Shown here: piece after piece, positions 7,615 through 14,035 of the stretch
Position numbering within the stretch: position 1 is the stretch's first letter
Layout: each line of letters begins with the position of its first letter
Assembly: GCA_002454845.1 (NCBI GenBank)
Contig: DKJQ01000124.1
Coordinates: forward strand, 1 to 14,035
Source of the DNA: Ignavibacteria bacterium UBA6688
GTDB taxonomy: Bacteria; Bacteroidota; Ignavibacteria; UBA10030
Reading direction: 5' to 3'
Length of the DNA: 14,035 nucleotides
Translations under genes and position numbers: made by a program
Notes under the pieces: generated by a model
Database searches by the model: none
What the model saw: the letters and a program-made list of their open reading frames with translations, nothing else
What the model was told of the DNA's origin: nothing

Positions 7615-9042
7615 CTATCCTTTGATCACACCAATGGGAACGAGCTTTGCCACCTTCCGTGCGATGCCGGCACGATGCACCACATCGACAACCCGGCTCA
7701 CGTCTTTGTAGGCCCTGGGGTTCTCCTCTGTAAGTCCGCTCTTGGAAGCCCCACGGACGTGGATACCTTTTTGTTCCAGCTCCAGAATCAACCGGTCTGC
7801 GGTGATGTCCTTCCTCGCGGCCGTGCGGCTCTTTGACCGCCCTGCGCCATGACACGAAGAACCGAATGTCTCCGCCATGGCCCGCTCCGTTCCGACGAGG
7901 ACGTAAGAACAGGTACCCATGCTGCCGGGAATCAGCACCGGTTGACCGACTTCGTAGTAATCTTTCGGGATCTCCGGCCGGTGGCTCGGAAACGCACGTG
8001 TGGCTCCTTTCCGGTGCACGAGCACGCGCTTCTGTTCCCCCTCGACCGTATGCTCCTCGAACTTGGCAATGTTATGGCAGACGTCGTACACGATCCTGAC
8101 GTCCTGCTTCCCCATCACACGCGCGAAAGCCTCCCTGACCCGGTGCGTGATCAACTGGCGGTTTGCAAATGCGAAGTTCGCGGCGGCTGCCATGGCCGCA
8201 AGATAGTTTTCCCCCTCCGGCGACCGGATCGGAACACATGCGAGCTGCCGGTCGACAATGGTGATGTTGTATTTTTTCATTGCAGCTTGCATGACTTCAA
8301 GATAGTCGGTGCAGACCTGGTGCCCGAGCCCCCGCGAGCCGGTGTGAAGAAGCACGACAATTTGTCCGGGACGTAATCCGAAGGTACGAGAAGCCTCCCC
8401 GTCAAAGAGCTCGGCAACGTATTGCACCTCGGCAAAATGATTGCCGGAGCCGAGCGTGCCAAGCTGATCGTGTCCACGTTCCTTTGCCCGCCGGCTGACA
8501 TGCCCCGCGTTTGCGTTTGGAATTTTTCCCGTCTCTTCAATATGCTCCAGGTCGTGTTCCGTTCCGTACCCGTTCCGGACAGCCCAGTGAGCCCCCAACT
8601 CAAGGACCTCATCGAGCGACCGGGCGTCCAGCCCGCCGAGGAGTCCCTTTTTTCCCGTCCCGCAAGGAATATCACGAAACATCTGGTTCAACAACGCATC
8701 AAGTTTCGGCTTCACTTCCTCCAGGGTATACCCAGTTGCCAGCAGCCGCACCCCGCAGTTTATATCAAATCCCACTCCGCCTGCGGAGACAACTCCTTTG
8801 TTCAGATCTGCAGCTGCGACGCCACCGATGGCAAACCCATAACCCTGGTGAGCATCGGGCATGGCGAGGGAGCGCCCAACGAGTCCGGGAAGGGTCGCCA
8901 CATTAGCCACCTGCATCACGGTTTGATCATGCTCAATGGCTTTGATCAGTTCGTCGTCGGCATAGATCAGCCCTTCGACGTTCATCCCATCGCGAAAGGA
9001 CTTTGGAACGATAAACCGATAGTCGTCCAGTTTTGTGAGCAT
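7615..9042 (-). CDS. rtcB: RNA-splicing ligase RtcB
   Basis: A 475-residue RtcB that joins RNA 2',3'-cyclic phosphate or 3'-phosphate ends to 5'-OH ends using GTP and Mn. The active-site residues are all in place: Asp93 and Cys96 in FDINCG, His202 in GSGNHF, His233 in LLHTGSRG, His323 in DVCHNIA, and the guanylated His398 in SSCHGAGRS. Length is that of the long archaeal and bacterial form, which usually needs archease for multiple turnovers, and archease is encoded directly upstream (46-base gap). I see no strong ribosome binding site before the ATG. In bacteria RtcB is linked to RNA repair rather than tRNA splicing; the substrate here is unknown. Confidence 0.97.
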   Translation of the reverse strand: MLTKLDDYRFIVPKSFRDGMNVEGLIYADDELIKAIEHDQTVMQVANVATLPGLVGRSLAMPDAHQGYGFAIGGVAAADLNKGVVSAGGVGFDINCGVRLLATGYTLEEVKPKLDALLNQMFRDIPCGTGKKGLLGGLDARSLDEVLELGAHWAVRNGYGTEHDLEHIEETGKIPNANAGHVSRRAKERGHDQLGTLGSGNHFAEVQYVAELFDGEASRTFGLRPGQIVVLLHTGSRGLGHQVCTDYLEVMQAAMKKYNITIVDRQLACVPIRSPEGENYLAAMAAAANFAFANRQLITHRVREAFARVMGKQDVRIVYDVCHNIAKFEEHTVEGEQKRVLVHRKGATRAFPSHRPEIPKDYYEVGQPVLIPGSMGTCSYVLVGTERAMAETFGSSCHGAGRSKSRTAARKDITADRLILELEQKGIHVRGASKSGLTEENPRAYKDVSRVVDVVHRAGIARKVAKLVPIGVIKG

Positions 9043-9088
9043 GAGTGTTTCGAGTCTCTCTTCCGGAAGTTCGTTCTGTACCCGACCG

Positions 9089-9508
9089 TCAAATGTCGAG
9101 GAACACCCTCGCCATGCAGCCGTCCTCCCGCTCCTCCACCTTGAGTTGATGATAGGTCACAGCTTTGACATCTGTTCTGAACTGGTGCCTTCCTGGATCA
9201 ATGATATCTCCCGTAACGAAGGCCTCGATGCGTCTTGGCGAAATGCGTTCAATCGTGACGTCGGAAAGGACAAATTCCTGACCGTCATAAAGATACAGGA
9301 TCTCCGAAAGCCATTTGACGAGGAGGTTTTCGAGGTCGGTTCCGGTGATGGCGAGGAAGCGTTGTTCGACGGGATCGATCCCGGTCGGGTCGACAATGAT
9401 GGACATGAGCCCGAGCGCGGCGTATTCAAACACCTCCCTCAACGATTTGCCATGGACTTCAATTCCAACATCAGCGGGGTGTTCGAGGATGCGGTAGCCT
9501 TCCTGCAT
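9089..9508 (-). CDS. Archease, activator of RtcB
   Basis: A 139-residue archease. The N-terminal motif LEHPADVGIEVHG (8-20) corresponds to the DHTADVGI metal-binding segment of the family, and VKAVTYHQLKVEE near the C-terminus is equally typical. Archease helps RtcB take up GTP and become guanylated, turning it into a multiple-turnover enzyme. GAGG (9515-9518) lies six bases before the ATG. It sits 42 bases after purC and 46 bases before rtcB on the same strand, so it probably shares their transcript. Confidence 0.93.
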   Translation of the reverse strand: MQEGYRILEHPADVGIEVHGKSLREVFEYAALGLMSIIVDPTGIDPVEQRFLAITGTDLENLLVKWLSEILYLYDGQEFVLSDVTIERISPRRIEAFVTGDIIDPGRHQFRTDVKAVTYHQLKVEEREDGCMARVFLDI

Positions 9509-9550
9509 AGTGTGCCTCGAAAGCTTCGATGCGAGAATCCGGCCCTTCGG

Positions 9551-10462
9551 TCAGAGCAGTGTCTTTCCGCTCAGTCGCTTCAATGCCTCCAGATAGAGGG
9601 CGGACGTCTTCAGGACAACATCCTCCGGTAAGGTGGGTCCCGGAGGTTTCCGGTTAAATGCGATGGAGTTGAGATAATCACGGACGAACTGCTTGTCGAA
9701 ACTCTCCTGTCCCCTCCCTGGCTGATAGCGATCCTTCGGCCAGAAGCGGGAAGAGTCGGGGGTCAGGAGTTCATCGATAATCATGATCGCTCCGTTCCCG
9801 TCGATGCCGAACTCCATTTTCGTGTCGGCGAGCAGAATGCCCTTGGATTCCGCGAACCGGGCGGCCCGCTGATAGATGCTGATGGAAAGGTCGCGTACTT
9901 TGTTGGCTGTTTCATGGCTGATGCGTTCGACCATCCGGTCGAACGAGATGTTCTCATCATGCGTCCCGACCTCCTCTTTCGTGGCCGGGGTGAAGATCGG
10001 TTCCGGCAGTTTTTGAGATTCCACCAGTCCAGCAGGAAGCTTGATACCGCAAATCGTGCCGGATTTTTGGTACTCCACCCAACCGGAGCCCGACAAATAC
10101 CCTCGGACGACACATTCCACCGGAAGCGGTTTCGCTTTCCTGACCAACATCGATCGGTCTTCCAGGGCGCGCCAATACGGTTTGCATGCCGGGGGGAAAT
10201 CATAGATGAGATTCGAGATCAGATGGTTGGGGACGATATCCTCCATCATCGCAAACCAAAAGCCGGAGATTTGCGTGAGGACTTTTCCTTTGTACGGTAT
10301 TCCGTTCGGCATGATGACATCATACGCCGAGATGCGGTCCGTAGCCACGATCAGCAGGGAATCGCCGAAATCGTAGATATCCCGGACCTTCCCACGGTTC
10401 AGGAGAGTGAGGCCCGGGAAATTTGTTTGCGTGATGACGGGAACTTCGAGACTGGTTGCCAT
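9551..10462 (-). CDS. purC: Phosphoribosylaminoimidazole-succinocarboxamide synthase (SAICAR synthase)
   Basis: A 303-residue PurC of the longer type, catalysing ATP-dependent addition of aspartate to CAIR in purine synthesis. Visible motifs are GKVRDIYD (24-31, nucleotide loop), TDRISAYDV (41-49), VECVVRGYLSGSGW (115-128), TPATKEEVGTHDENI (158-172), ADTKMEFG (212-219) and DELLTPDSSRFW (230-241). All are intact. The ATG is 16 bases after the aat stop, with only a weak ribosome binding site. No other pur gene is in the window. Confidence 0.97.
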   Translation of the reverse strand: MATSLEVPVITQTNFPGLTLLNRGKVRDIYDFGDSLLIVATDRISAYDVIMPNGIPYKGKVLTQISGFWFAMMEDIVPNHLISNLIYDFPPACKPYWRALEDRSMLVRKAKPLPVECVVRGYLSGSGWVEYQKSGTICGIKLPAGLVESQKLPEPIFTPATKEEVGTHDENISFDRMVERISHETANKVRDLSISIYQRAARFAESKGILLADTKMEFGIDGNGAIMIIDELLTPDSSRFWPKDRYQPGRGQESFDKQFVRDYLNSIAFNRKPPGPTLPEDVVLKTSALYLEALKRLSGKTLL

Positions 10463-10478
10463 GATGAGGACCGATTTC

Positions 10479-11078
10479 TCAAATGAATGACGTTTGTTTT
10501 TTAAGCGCTGCTGCCAGTTTCTTCAAATACTCTTTCTTCGAAATCTCCCTCGCCCCGAACCGGGCAAGATGGGGTGTCATAAATTGGGTGTCCAGTAACT
10601 CGAATCCCCGTTCCCGGAGCCGTTGAACGAGTTGGACCAATGCCACTTTGGAAGCGTCGCGCTCAATGCTGAACATCGATTCGCCAAAAAAAGCTGCGCC
10701 GACAGCAACACCGTACAACCCGCCGGCAAGCGTTCCCTCCTTCCAGCATTCGACGCTATGGGCAAATCCGAGCCGGTGCAATTCGCCGTAGCTTTGGATA
10801 ATGTCCTCGGAGATCCAAGTCTCCACCCTTCCGGCGCACCCGCGCATCACCTCTTCAAATGCCTGGTTCACTCGAATATCAAACGGTTGCTTCTTGAGTA
10901 TGAGCTTGAGGCTCCGCGGGATCCTGAATTCTTCCAGTTCGAAGATCGTCCTCGGGTCAGGAGAATACCACCCAATTTCTCCATTCAAGGAATCGGCCAT
11001 GGGAAAATATCCGCTGCAGTAGGCCATCAGCAGGAAGTCGGGCTGAATGGTTCGGGGATGAGAGGGGTGATTCACCAT
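10479..11078 (-). CDS. aat: Leucyl/phenylalanyl-tRNA-protein transferase (Aat)
   Basis: A 199-residue transferase that adds Leu or Phe from charged tRNA to proteins with N-terminal Arg or Lys, marking them for ClpS/ClpAP degradation. Recognisable segments are GYFPMAD (23-29), WYSPDPRTIF (37-46), LGFAHSVECW (103-112), GGLYGVAVGAAFFGESMFS (119-137) and LLDTQFMTPHLARFGA (161-176). The ATG at 11078 is chosen by family length; a TTG at 11111 would add 11 residues. Neither has a clear ribosome binding site. The 116-base gap upstream shows no strong promoter or terminator, so read-through from pfkA is possible. Confidence 0.95.
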   Translation of the reverse strand: MVNHPSHPRTIQPDFLLMAYCSGYFPMADSLNGEIGWYSPDPRTIFELEEFRIPRSLKLILKKQPFDIRVNQAFEEVMRGCAGRVETWISEDIIQSYGELHRLGFAHSVECWKEGTLAGGLYGVAVGAAFFGESMFSIERDASKVALVQLVQRLRERGFELLDTQFMTPHLARFGAREISKKEYLKKLAAALKKQTSFI

Positions 11079-11194
11079 AAAAGGTCGGGATTTACAAAAC
11101 CGAAACCACAAAGTTCGTTAGAGAAGAAAGAACACATGGGTGCTTTCAGTCTCCTTGTGCGTCAGGAACAAGATTGCGGTTTGTGAGACCAATT

Positions 11195-12217
11195 CTAATC
11201 AATAACAAGAACCACTTTTCCGATGCTCCGCCGCGATTGAAGGAATGCGTGCGCTTCGGCGATCCGCTCAAACGGAAACGTTGCGCCCATGACGGGCTTC
11301 AGTGCACCCTTGCGATACAACTCAAACAATTCCTCCGCCATATTCCGGAAATATTCGGTCTTGTGGGATAAGAAATAGAGGTTGAAGCCCATGAGGGAAC
11401 GGTTCCGGGAAACCAGCGATGGCGGATGTATCAACGGAACGGAAATCAATTCCCTGAGGGCCTTGAGCTTGTTCAGTGTTCTTGGGCCGGTGACCGAGGC
11501 AAACCCGTACAACACGTACCGTCCCATCGGGGCAAGGAGGTTCCAGCCTCTTTTGAAGATCCTCCCCCCGACTGAATCCATCACGACGTCGATGCCGTAT
11601 CCATGCGTTTTCGTTCGAACGGCTTCGACAAAATCTTCGGAGGTATAGTTCACCAGGTGTGATGCTCCGAGGTTCTTCGCAACCTCCAATTTTTCCTTTG
11701 TGCTCGCAGTGGCAAATACTTCGACACCCCATTCCCTGCAGAGTTGGAGGGCAGCCGTACCGACTCCGCCGGCCGCGGCGTGCAGAAGAAGTTTTTCACC
11801 CCTCTGAATGTTCGCCAGTGTGCGGAGACCGTGAAACGCTGAAAATGATGTTACGCCGAATGCAGCCCCCTCCTCAAACGACATCATTACGGGGATTGGA
11901 CGGACAAAATCCGAGCTGACGCAAACCTGCTCCGCGCAAGCCCCCTGGGGCGAAAAGCCAAACACGCGGTCCCCTTCCTTGACAGAAGTGACCGACTGAC
12001 CCACTGCATCGATGACCCCGCTCAATTCGATGCCGGGAATGAAGGGGGGATCGGGAATACCGGGGTAGACACCCAACCGCCCCATCACATCTGCGAAATT
12101 CAGGCCGATGGCTTTGGTCCTGATCCTCACCTCCCCTTCCGCGGGATCACGCGCGGGGAACTCACGGACCTGAAGCACCTCCGGGGGACCGAACTTCGTG
12201 ACGAAGGCAGCTCGCAC
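11195..12217 (-). CDS. MDR-family NADPH oxidoreductase, quinone-reductase/VAT1-like
   Basis: A 340-residue medium-chain dehydrogenase/reductase without the structural zinc cysteine cluster, hence of quinone oxidoreductase type. The GroES-like part contains PPFIPGIELSGVIDAVG (57-73). The Rossmann fold starts with AAAGGVGTAALQL (147-159), the NADPH-binding glycine motif. The region around LMGFNLYFL resembles the VAT1 branch. The substrate cannot be told from the sequence; reduction of quinones or reactive enones is likely. It starts with GTG 2 bases after the pfkA stop, with GGAG in the end of pfkA as ribosome binding site, so it is coupled to pfkA. Confidence 0.88.
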   Translation of the reverse strand: MRAAFVTKFGPPEVLQVREFPARDPAEGEVRIRTKAIGLNFADVMGRLGVYPGIPDPPFIPGIELSGVIDAVGQSVTSVKEGDRVFGFSPQGACAEQVCVSSDFVRPIPVMMSFEEGAAFGVTSFSAFHGLRTLANIQRGEKLLLHAAAGGVGTAALQLCREWGVEVFATASTKEKLEVAKNLGASHLVNYTSEDFVEAVRTKTHGYGIDVVMDSVGGRIFKRGWNLLAPMGRYVLYGFASVTGPRTLNKLKALRELISVPLIHPPSLVSRNRSLMGFNLYFLSHKTEYFRNMAEELFELYRKGALKPVMGATFPFERIAEAHAFLQSRRSIGKVVLVID

Positions 12218-12219
12218 GA

Positions 12220-13311
12220 TTACTCTCCAAATTCTGTCTCAAGTGAACGCGCGGCAAGAAGAAGCTGTGAGTCGATCGGTACAGTGCGAAGCTTTAAAAT
12301 CGCCTCTTTGACCGGAACAGCGACGATCTCTGTTCCGCGGAGACTGACCATGTAGCCAAATTTTTCCTGAGACGCCAGTTCCAAAGCCATTGCGCCAAAT
12401 CGGGATGCGAGGATACGGTCGAACGGCGTGGGGCTTCCCCCGCGCTGTAAATGTCCAAGGACGGTCACCCGCGTTTCCAGCCCTGTCTCCTCCATAATCT
12501 TCTTCCCGACGAGTTCGCCAACGCCGCCAAGGCGGATAGGATCGGTTCGCTTCTTGTCCTGCTCGCGCACGATGAGCTCCCCTTCCCACGGCCTCGCTCC
12601 CTCCGCAACGCAGATGATGCTGAACCGGCTTCCATGCTTGCTCCGCTTGAGCACGTGCTCATAGATCTTCTCCCACTTGAAGGGGATCTCGGGGATGAGG
12701 ATGACATCGGCGCCGCCGGCGAGCCCGGCACCGAGCGCGATCCAGCCGGCATACCGCCCCATAACTTCCACCACCATCACACGATGGTGGGCGGAGGCTG
12801 TCGTATGCAGCCGGTCAATCGCCTCGGTGGCTACGGTGACAGCCGAGTCATAGCCGAACGTCACATCCGTGGCGGAGAGATCGTTATCAATGGTTTTGGG
12901 AACGCCGATAAAGTTCAGACCGAGGTCGGTGAATCTATCGACGATGTGCATGGTGCCGTCTCCCCCGATGGCGATGAGGGCATCCAGCTCCCAGTCTTTA
13001 TAGTTCCTGATTGCATGCCCGGAGTAGTCAAGAACGTCGATTCCGTGCGGCGTTTCAACCGGAAAGTGGAACGGGTCACCTTTATTGGAGGTACCGAGGA
13101 TCGTGCCTCCGAGGTTGACGATGCCCCCGATATCCTTTGGTGTGAGCTCCCGCATTCTTCCTTCGACCAGCCCTTCAAATCCATCAAGAATTCCAATAAC
13201 GGTGGAGCCGAAGGATGACATGGCTGGCTTGGCGATACTTCGAATAACAGCGTTTAATCCTGGGCAATCACCACCCCCGGTGAGAATTGCAATTCTTTTC
13301 AATTTCTTCAT
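12220..13311 (-). CDS. pfkA: 6-phosphofructokinase, ATP- or PPi-dependent
   Basis: A 363-residue phosphofructokinase phosphorylating fructose 6-phosphate in glycolysis. Motifs are GGGDCPGLNAVIR (12-24), GGDGT (116-120), PKTIDNDL with the catalytic base Asp142 (138-145), VEVMGRYAGW near 188 and LGHLQRGGSPTPFD. The donor site is mixed. Gly119 (E. coli Gly104) is the ATP-type residue, while Lys139 (E. coli 124) is the residue found in PPi-dependent and group III enzymes. The length, longer than E. coli PfkA (320), and sequence style fit group III. The ATG at 13311 has only an A/G-rich leader rather than a clear ribosome binding site. It heads an operon with the oxidoreductase and is divergent from the cold-shock genes. 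Confidence 0.94.
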   Translation of the reverse strand: MKKLKRIAILTGGGDCPGLNAVIRSIAKPAMSSFGSTVIGILDGFEGLVEGRMRELTPKDIGGIVNLGGTILGTSNKGDPFHFPVETPHGIDVLDYSGHAIRNYKDWELDALIAIGGDGTMHIVDRFTDLGLNFIGVPKTIDNDLSATDVTFGYDSAVTVATEAIDRLHTTASAHHRVMVVEVMGRYAGWIALGAGLAGGADVILIPEIPFKWEKIYEHVLKRSKHGSRFSIICVAEGARPWEGELIVREQDKKRTDPIRLGGVGELVGKKIMEETGLETRVTVLGHLQRGGSPTPFDRILASRFGAMALELASQEKFGYMVSLRGTEIVAVPVKEAILKLRTVPIDSQLLLAARSLETEFGE

Positions 13312-13342
13312 TCTTTTTCTGTCAGTGTGGTAGGAACAACAG

Positions 13343-13363
13343 GGTCCCGTTATTACCGGGACC
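13343..13363. promoter_or_regulatory. Perfect 7-bp inverted repeat in the pfkA leader
   Basis: GGTCCCG (13343-13349) and CGGGACC (13357-13363) are perfectly complementary around a 7-base loop. The 3' arm overlaps the palindrome GACCGGTC (13360-13367). It lies 32-52 bases before the pfkA start codon. No T-tract follows on either strand, so it is not a normal terminator. It could be an operator, or a 5' stabilising hairpin if transcription of pfkA begins near 13361. Confidence 0.45.
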
Positions 13364-13366
13364 GGT

Positions 13367-13374
13367 CAAAGATA
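13367..13374 (-). promoter_or_regulatory. Possible -7 element for pfkA (TATCTTTG)
   Basis: On the minus strand TATCTTTG matches the Bacteroidetes -7 consensus TAnnTTTG exactly. No good TTG -33 element stands at the expected distance (CTGG is nearest), and an 8-base match of this kind occurs by chance fairly often. If used, the transcript would start at about 13361, at the base of the inverted repeat. Confidence 0.25.
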
Positions 13375-13449
13375 CTGAAAATCTGTTCACGATTCCAGAG
13401 ATTCAGCCCCATACTGTCGAAGACACTATTTCCACATACAAGAAACGAC

Positions 13450-13478
13450 TTGCTTTCCAGAGGCAAAAACGGTATCTT
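13450..13478 (+). promoter_or_regulatory. Candidate promoter of the cold-shock genes
   Basis: TTGCTT (13450-13455), a 17-base spacer and TATCTT (13473-13478) match the -35 and -10 consensus at four of six bases each. A start near 13485 would give a leader of about 230 bases, just upstream of the first of several structured segments. Long leaders are characteristic of cspA-type genes. The 13379-13449 stretch between this and the pfkA leader shows no other feature I can name. Confidence 0.4.
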
Positions 13479-13510
13479 GGAACCGCAAGTAACCGTACAC
13501 CGTTCAGTCC

Positions 13511-13557
13511 CGTCGAGGGAAACCCCGCCGGGGCGACGTAGCCACGCATATACGTCG
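13511..13557 (+). promoter_or_regulatory. Two mutually exclusive hairpins in the csp leader
   Basis: Hairpin A pairs CGTCG (13511-13515) with CGACG (13534-13538) and CCCC (13523-13526) with GGGG (13530-13533), with a 7-base bulge. Hairpin B pairs CGACGTA (13534-13540) perfectly with TACGTCG (13551-13557) around a 10-base loop. Both need the bases 13534-13538, so only one can form at a time. That is the layout of a conformational switch. It matches no riboswitch class I know. Confidence 0.45.
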
Positions 13558-13567
13558 TCGTTGAGTT

Positions 13568-13703
13568 GTCATGTCCGTGTCCTTACCGTGACCCTTTGAG
13601 TCACACGAGACTCGGCATCGCAAATCATCTGTAGTGTAGTTTGCGTGTAACGGCAGCGTGCTTTCCTGCCGTCTCGTGTACACATTTCATATTCACTCAA
13701 AGG
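13568..13703 (+). promoter_or_regulatory. Branched leader structure that covers the csp ribosome binding site
   Basis: Five helices can form together. P0 is 13568-13573/13587-13592 (one G-U). P1 is CCTTTGAGT (13593-13601) with ACTCAAAGG (13695-13703). P2 is ACACGAGAC (13603-13611) with GTCTCGTGT (13671-13679). P3 is CGCAAA (13619-13624) with TTTGCG (13640-13645). P4 is CGGCA (13651-13655) with TGCCG (13667-13671, sharing one base with P2). P1 and P2 are each nine perfect base pairs and are nested. P1 occupies the AAAGG of the ribosome binding site AAAGGAG (13699-13705). TTGAGT at 13561-13566 could compete for ACTCAA (13695-13700). This suggests temperature- or protein-dependent control of translation; the function is inference. 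Confidence 0.6.
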
Positions 13704-13713
13704 AGATTGTTCC

Positions 13714-13914
13714 ATGGAAAAGGGAACGGTCAAATGGTTCAACGGAGCCAAAGGATACGGCTTCATTTCACGACAGAACGGCGACGATGTGTTCGTCCAT
13801 TTCAAGGCGATTGTGGGCGATGGCTACAAGACCTTGAACGAGGGCGATCAGGTCGAGTTTGAGGTGCAACAGGGTCCAAAGGGGCTCCAGGCATCCAACG
13901 TGGTGAAATTGTAA
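13714..13914 (+). CDS. Cold-shock domain protein (CspA family)
   Basis: A 66-residue protein consisting of one cold-shock OB fold. It has GTVKWFN (4-10), RNP1 KGYGFI (13-18) and RNP2 VFVHF (26-30), then the usual GYKTLNEGDQVEFEV and KGLQASNVV. Such proteins bind single-stranded RNA and DNA and keep mRNA unstructured, often during cold shock, though some paralogues are made constitutively. AAAGGAG at 13699-13705 is a strong ribosome binding site eight bases before the ATG, but it lies inside a predicted leader helix. A terminator-like hairpin follows, then a second csp gene. Confidence 0.97.
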   Translation: MEKGTVKWFNGAKGYGFISRQNGDDVFVHFKAIVGDGYKTLNEGDQVEFEVQQGPKGLQASNVVKL

Positions 13915-13933
13915 CCAACCTGTTGAAACAAAG

Positions 13934-13969
13934 CCCCAGTTAGCCGAACGCTAGCTGGGGTTTTTTGTT
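13934..13969 (+). terminator. Rho-independent terminator-like hairpin between the two csp genes
   Basis: CCCCAGTTAGC (13934-13944) pairs with GCTAGCTGGGG (13950-13960) over 11 positions with one G-U, closing a 5-base loop. TTTTTTGTTT follows immediately. This is the strongest intrinsic terminator in the window. It begins 20 bases after the csp stop, and only about 21 bases separate its T-tract from the next ATG. Confidence 0.9.
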
Positions 13970-13990
13970 TGAGAAAAAGGAGAAGGTTTT

Positions 13991-14035
13991 ATGCAGCAAG
14001 GCAAAGTGAAGTTCTTCAACGCATCAAAGGGATTC
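13991..14035 (+). CDS. Second cold-shock protein, 5' end only (cut by window end)
   Basis: Only the first 15 codons are inside the window: MQQGKVKFFNASKGF. They align with the start of the preceding csp (GTVKWFN and KGYGF), so this is a tandem paralogue and not a copy. AGGAGAAGG at 13979-13987 is a good ribosome binding site. The gene lies directly after the terminator-like hairpin, with no room for a promoter in the gap. Confidence 0.9.
   Translation, partial: MQQGKVKFFNASKGF

Noticed and set aside
8422..9144. 240-codon plus-strand ORF opposite rtcB and archease
   Set aside because: It is antisense to two highly conserved genes and its translation has no family-like features.
11079..11194. 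Promoter or terminator between the oxidoreductase and aat
   Set aside because: I scanned for -35/-10 pairs, TAnnTTTG and hairpins with T-tracts on the minus strand and found none that is convincing.
12451..13218. 255-codon plus-strand ORF opposite pfkA
   Set aside because: It is antisense to the conserved phosphofructokinase; its Asp/Gly-rich translation is a mirror effect.
13511..13550. Resemblance to a cyclic-di-GMP (GEMM-I) riboswitch (AGGGAAACC ... GACGTAGCCACG)
   Set aside because: The central hairpin lacks the GAAA tetraloop, and nothing downstream looks like the tetraloop-receptor helix. The spacing of the conserved bases also differs.
13571..13591. Short upstream ORF (MSVSLP) in the csp leader
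   Set aside because: It has no ribosome binding site and only six codons; it is more likely part of a hairpin than a translated leader peptide.

Overview
The window holds eleven complete protein genes that I recognise, the first codons of a twelfth, and several regulatory elements. All complete genes are intact and of near-normal family length. There is no tRNA, rRNA, transposase, prophage or CRISPR array. The gene set (solitary FtsE-type ATPase, GWxTD-domain secreted protein, Mrp followed by a minimal NFU protein, archease with RtcB, a 'PKTIDND' phosphofructokinase) and a moderate GC content by eye suggest a bacterium of the Bacteroidetes/Chlorobi/Ignavibacteria (FCB) side of the tree. That placement is inference from gene families, not proof.

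Layout. 1-242: non-coding or weakly coding DNA with a nested palindromic element. 243-5949, plus strand: a DHH phosphoesterase of NrnA type and leucyl aminopeptidase (7 bases apart); then, after a likely promoter, a GWxTD protein, PdxA and an FtsE-like ATPase, joined by short overlaps. 6035-7364, minus strand: Mrp/ApbC and a small NFU scaffold, with a good promoter at 7407-7435. 7486-7548: a hairpin with a T-tract that probably ends the next minus-strand operon. 7615-13311, minus strand: pfkA, an MDR-family oxidoreductase, aat, purC, archease, rtcB. 13312-13713: a 402-base divergent region. 13714-14035, plus strand: two tandem cold-shock protein genes, the second cut by the window end.

How they fit. 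Most genes are housekeeping: RNA and peptide turnover (NrnA, PepA), vitamin B6 (PdxA), Fe-S assembly (Mrp, NFU), glycolysis (Pfk), N-degron tagging (Aat), purine synthesis (PurC) and RNA ligation (archease activating RtcB). Archease and RtcB are neighbours, which is functionally coherent.

The most interesting region is the roughly 230-base leader of the first cold-shock gene. It can fold into a branched structure whose closing helix covers the Shine-Dalgarno sequence, and farther upstream it holds two mutually exclusive hairpins sharing one strand. A strong hairpin with a T-tract then separates the two csp genes, leaving no obvious room for a separate promoter. Together this looks like a structured-RNA control module for cold-shock proteins. 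Also worth a look are the nested palindrome at 105-173, a mixed donor-site signature in the phosphofructokinase, and a His-to-Gln change in the substrate site of PdxA.
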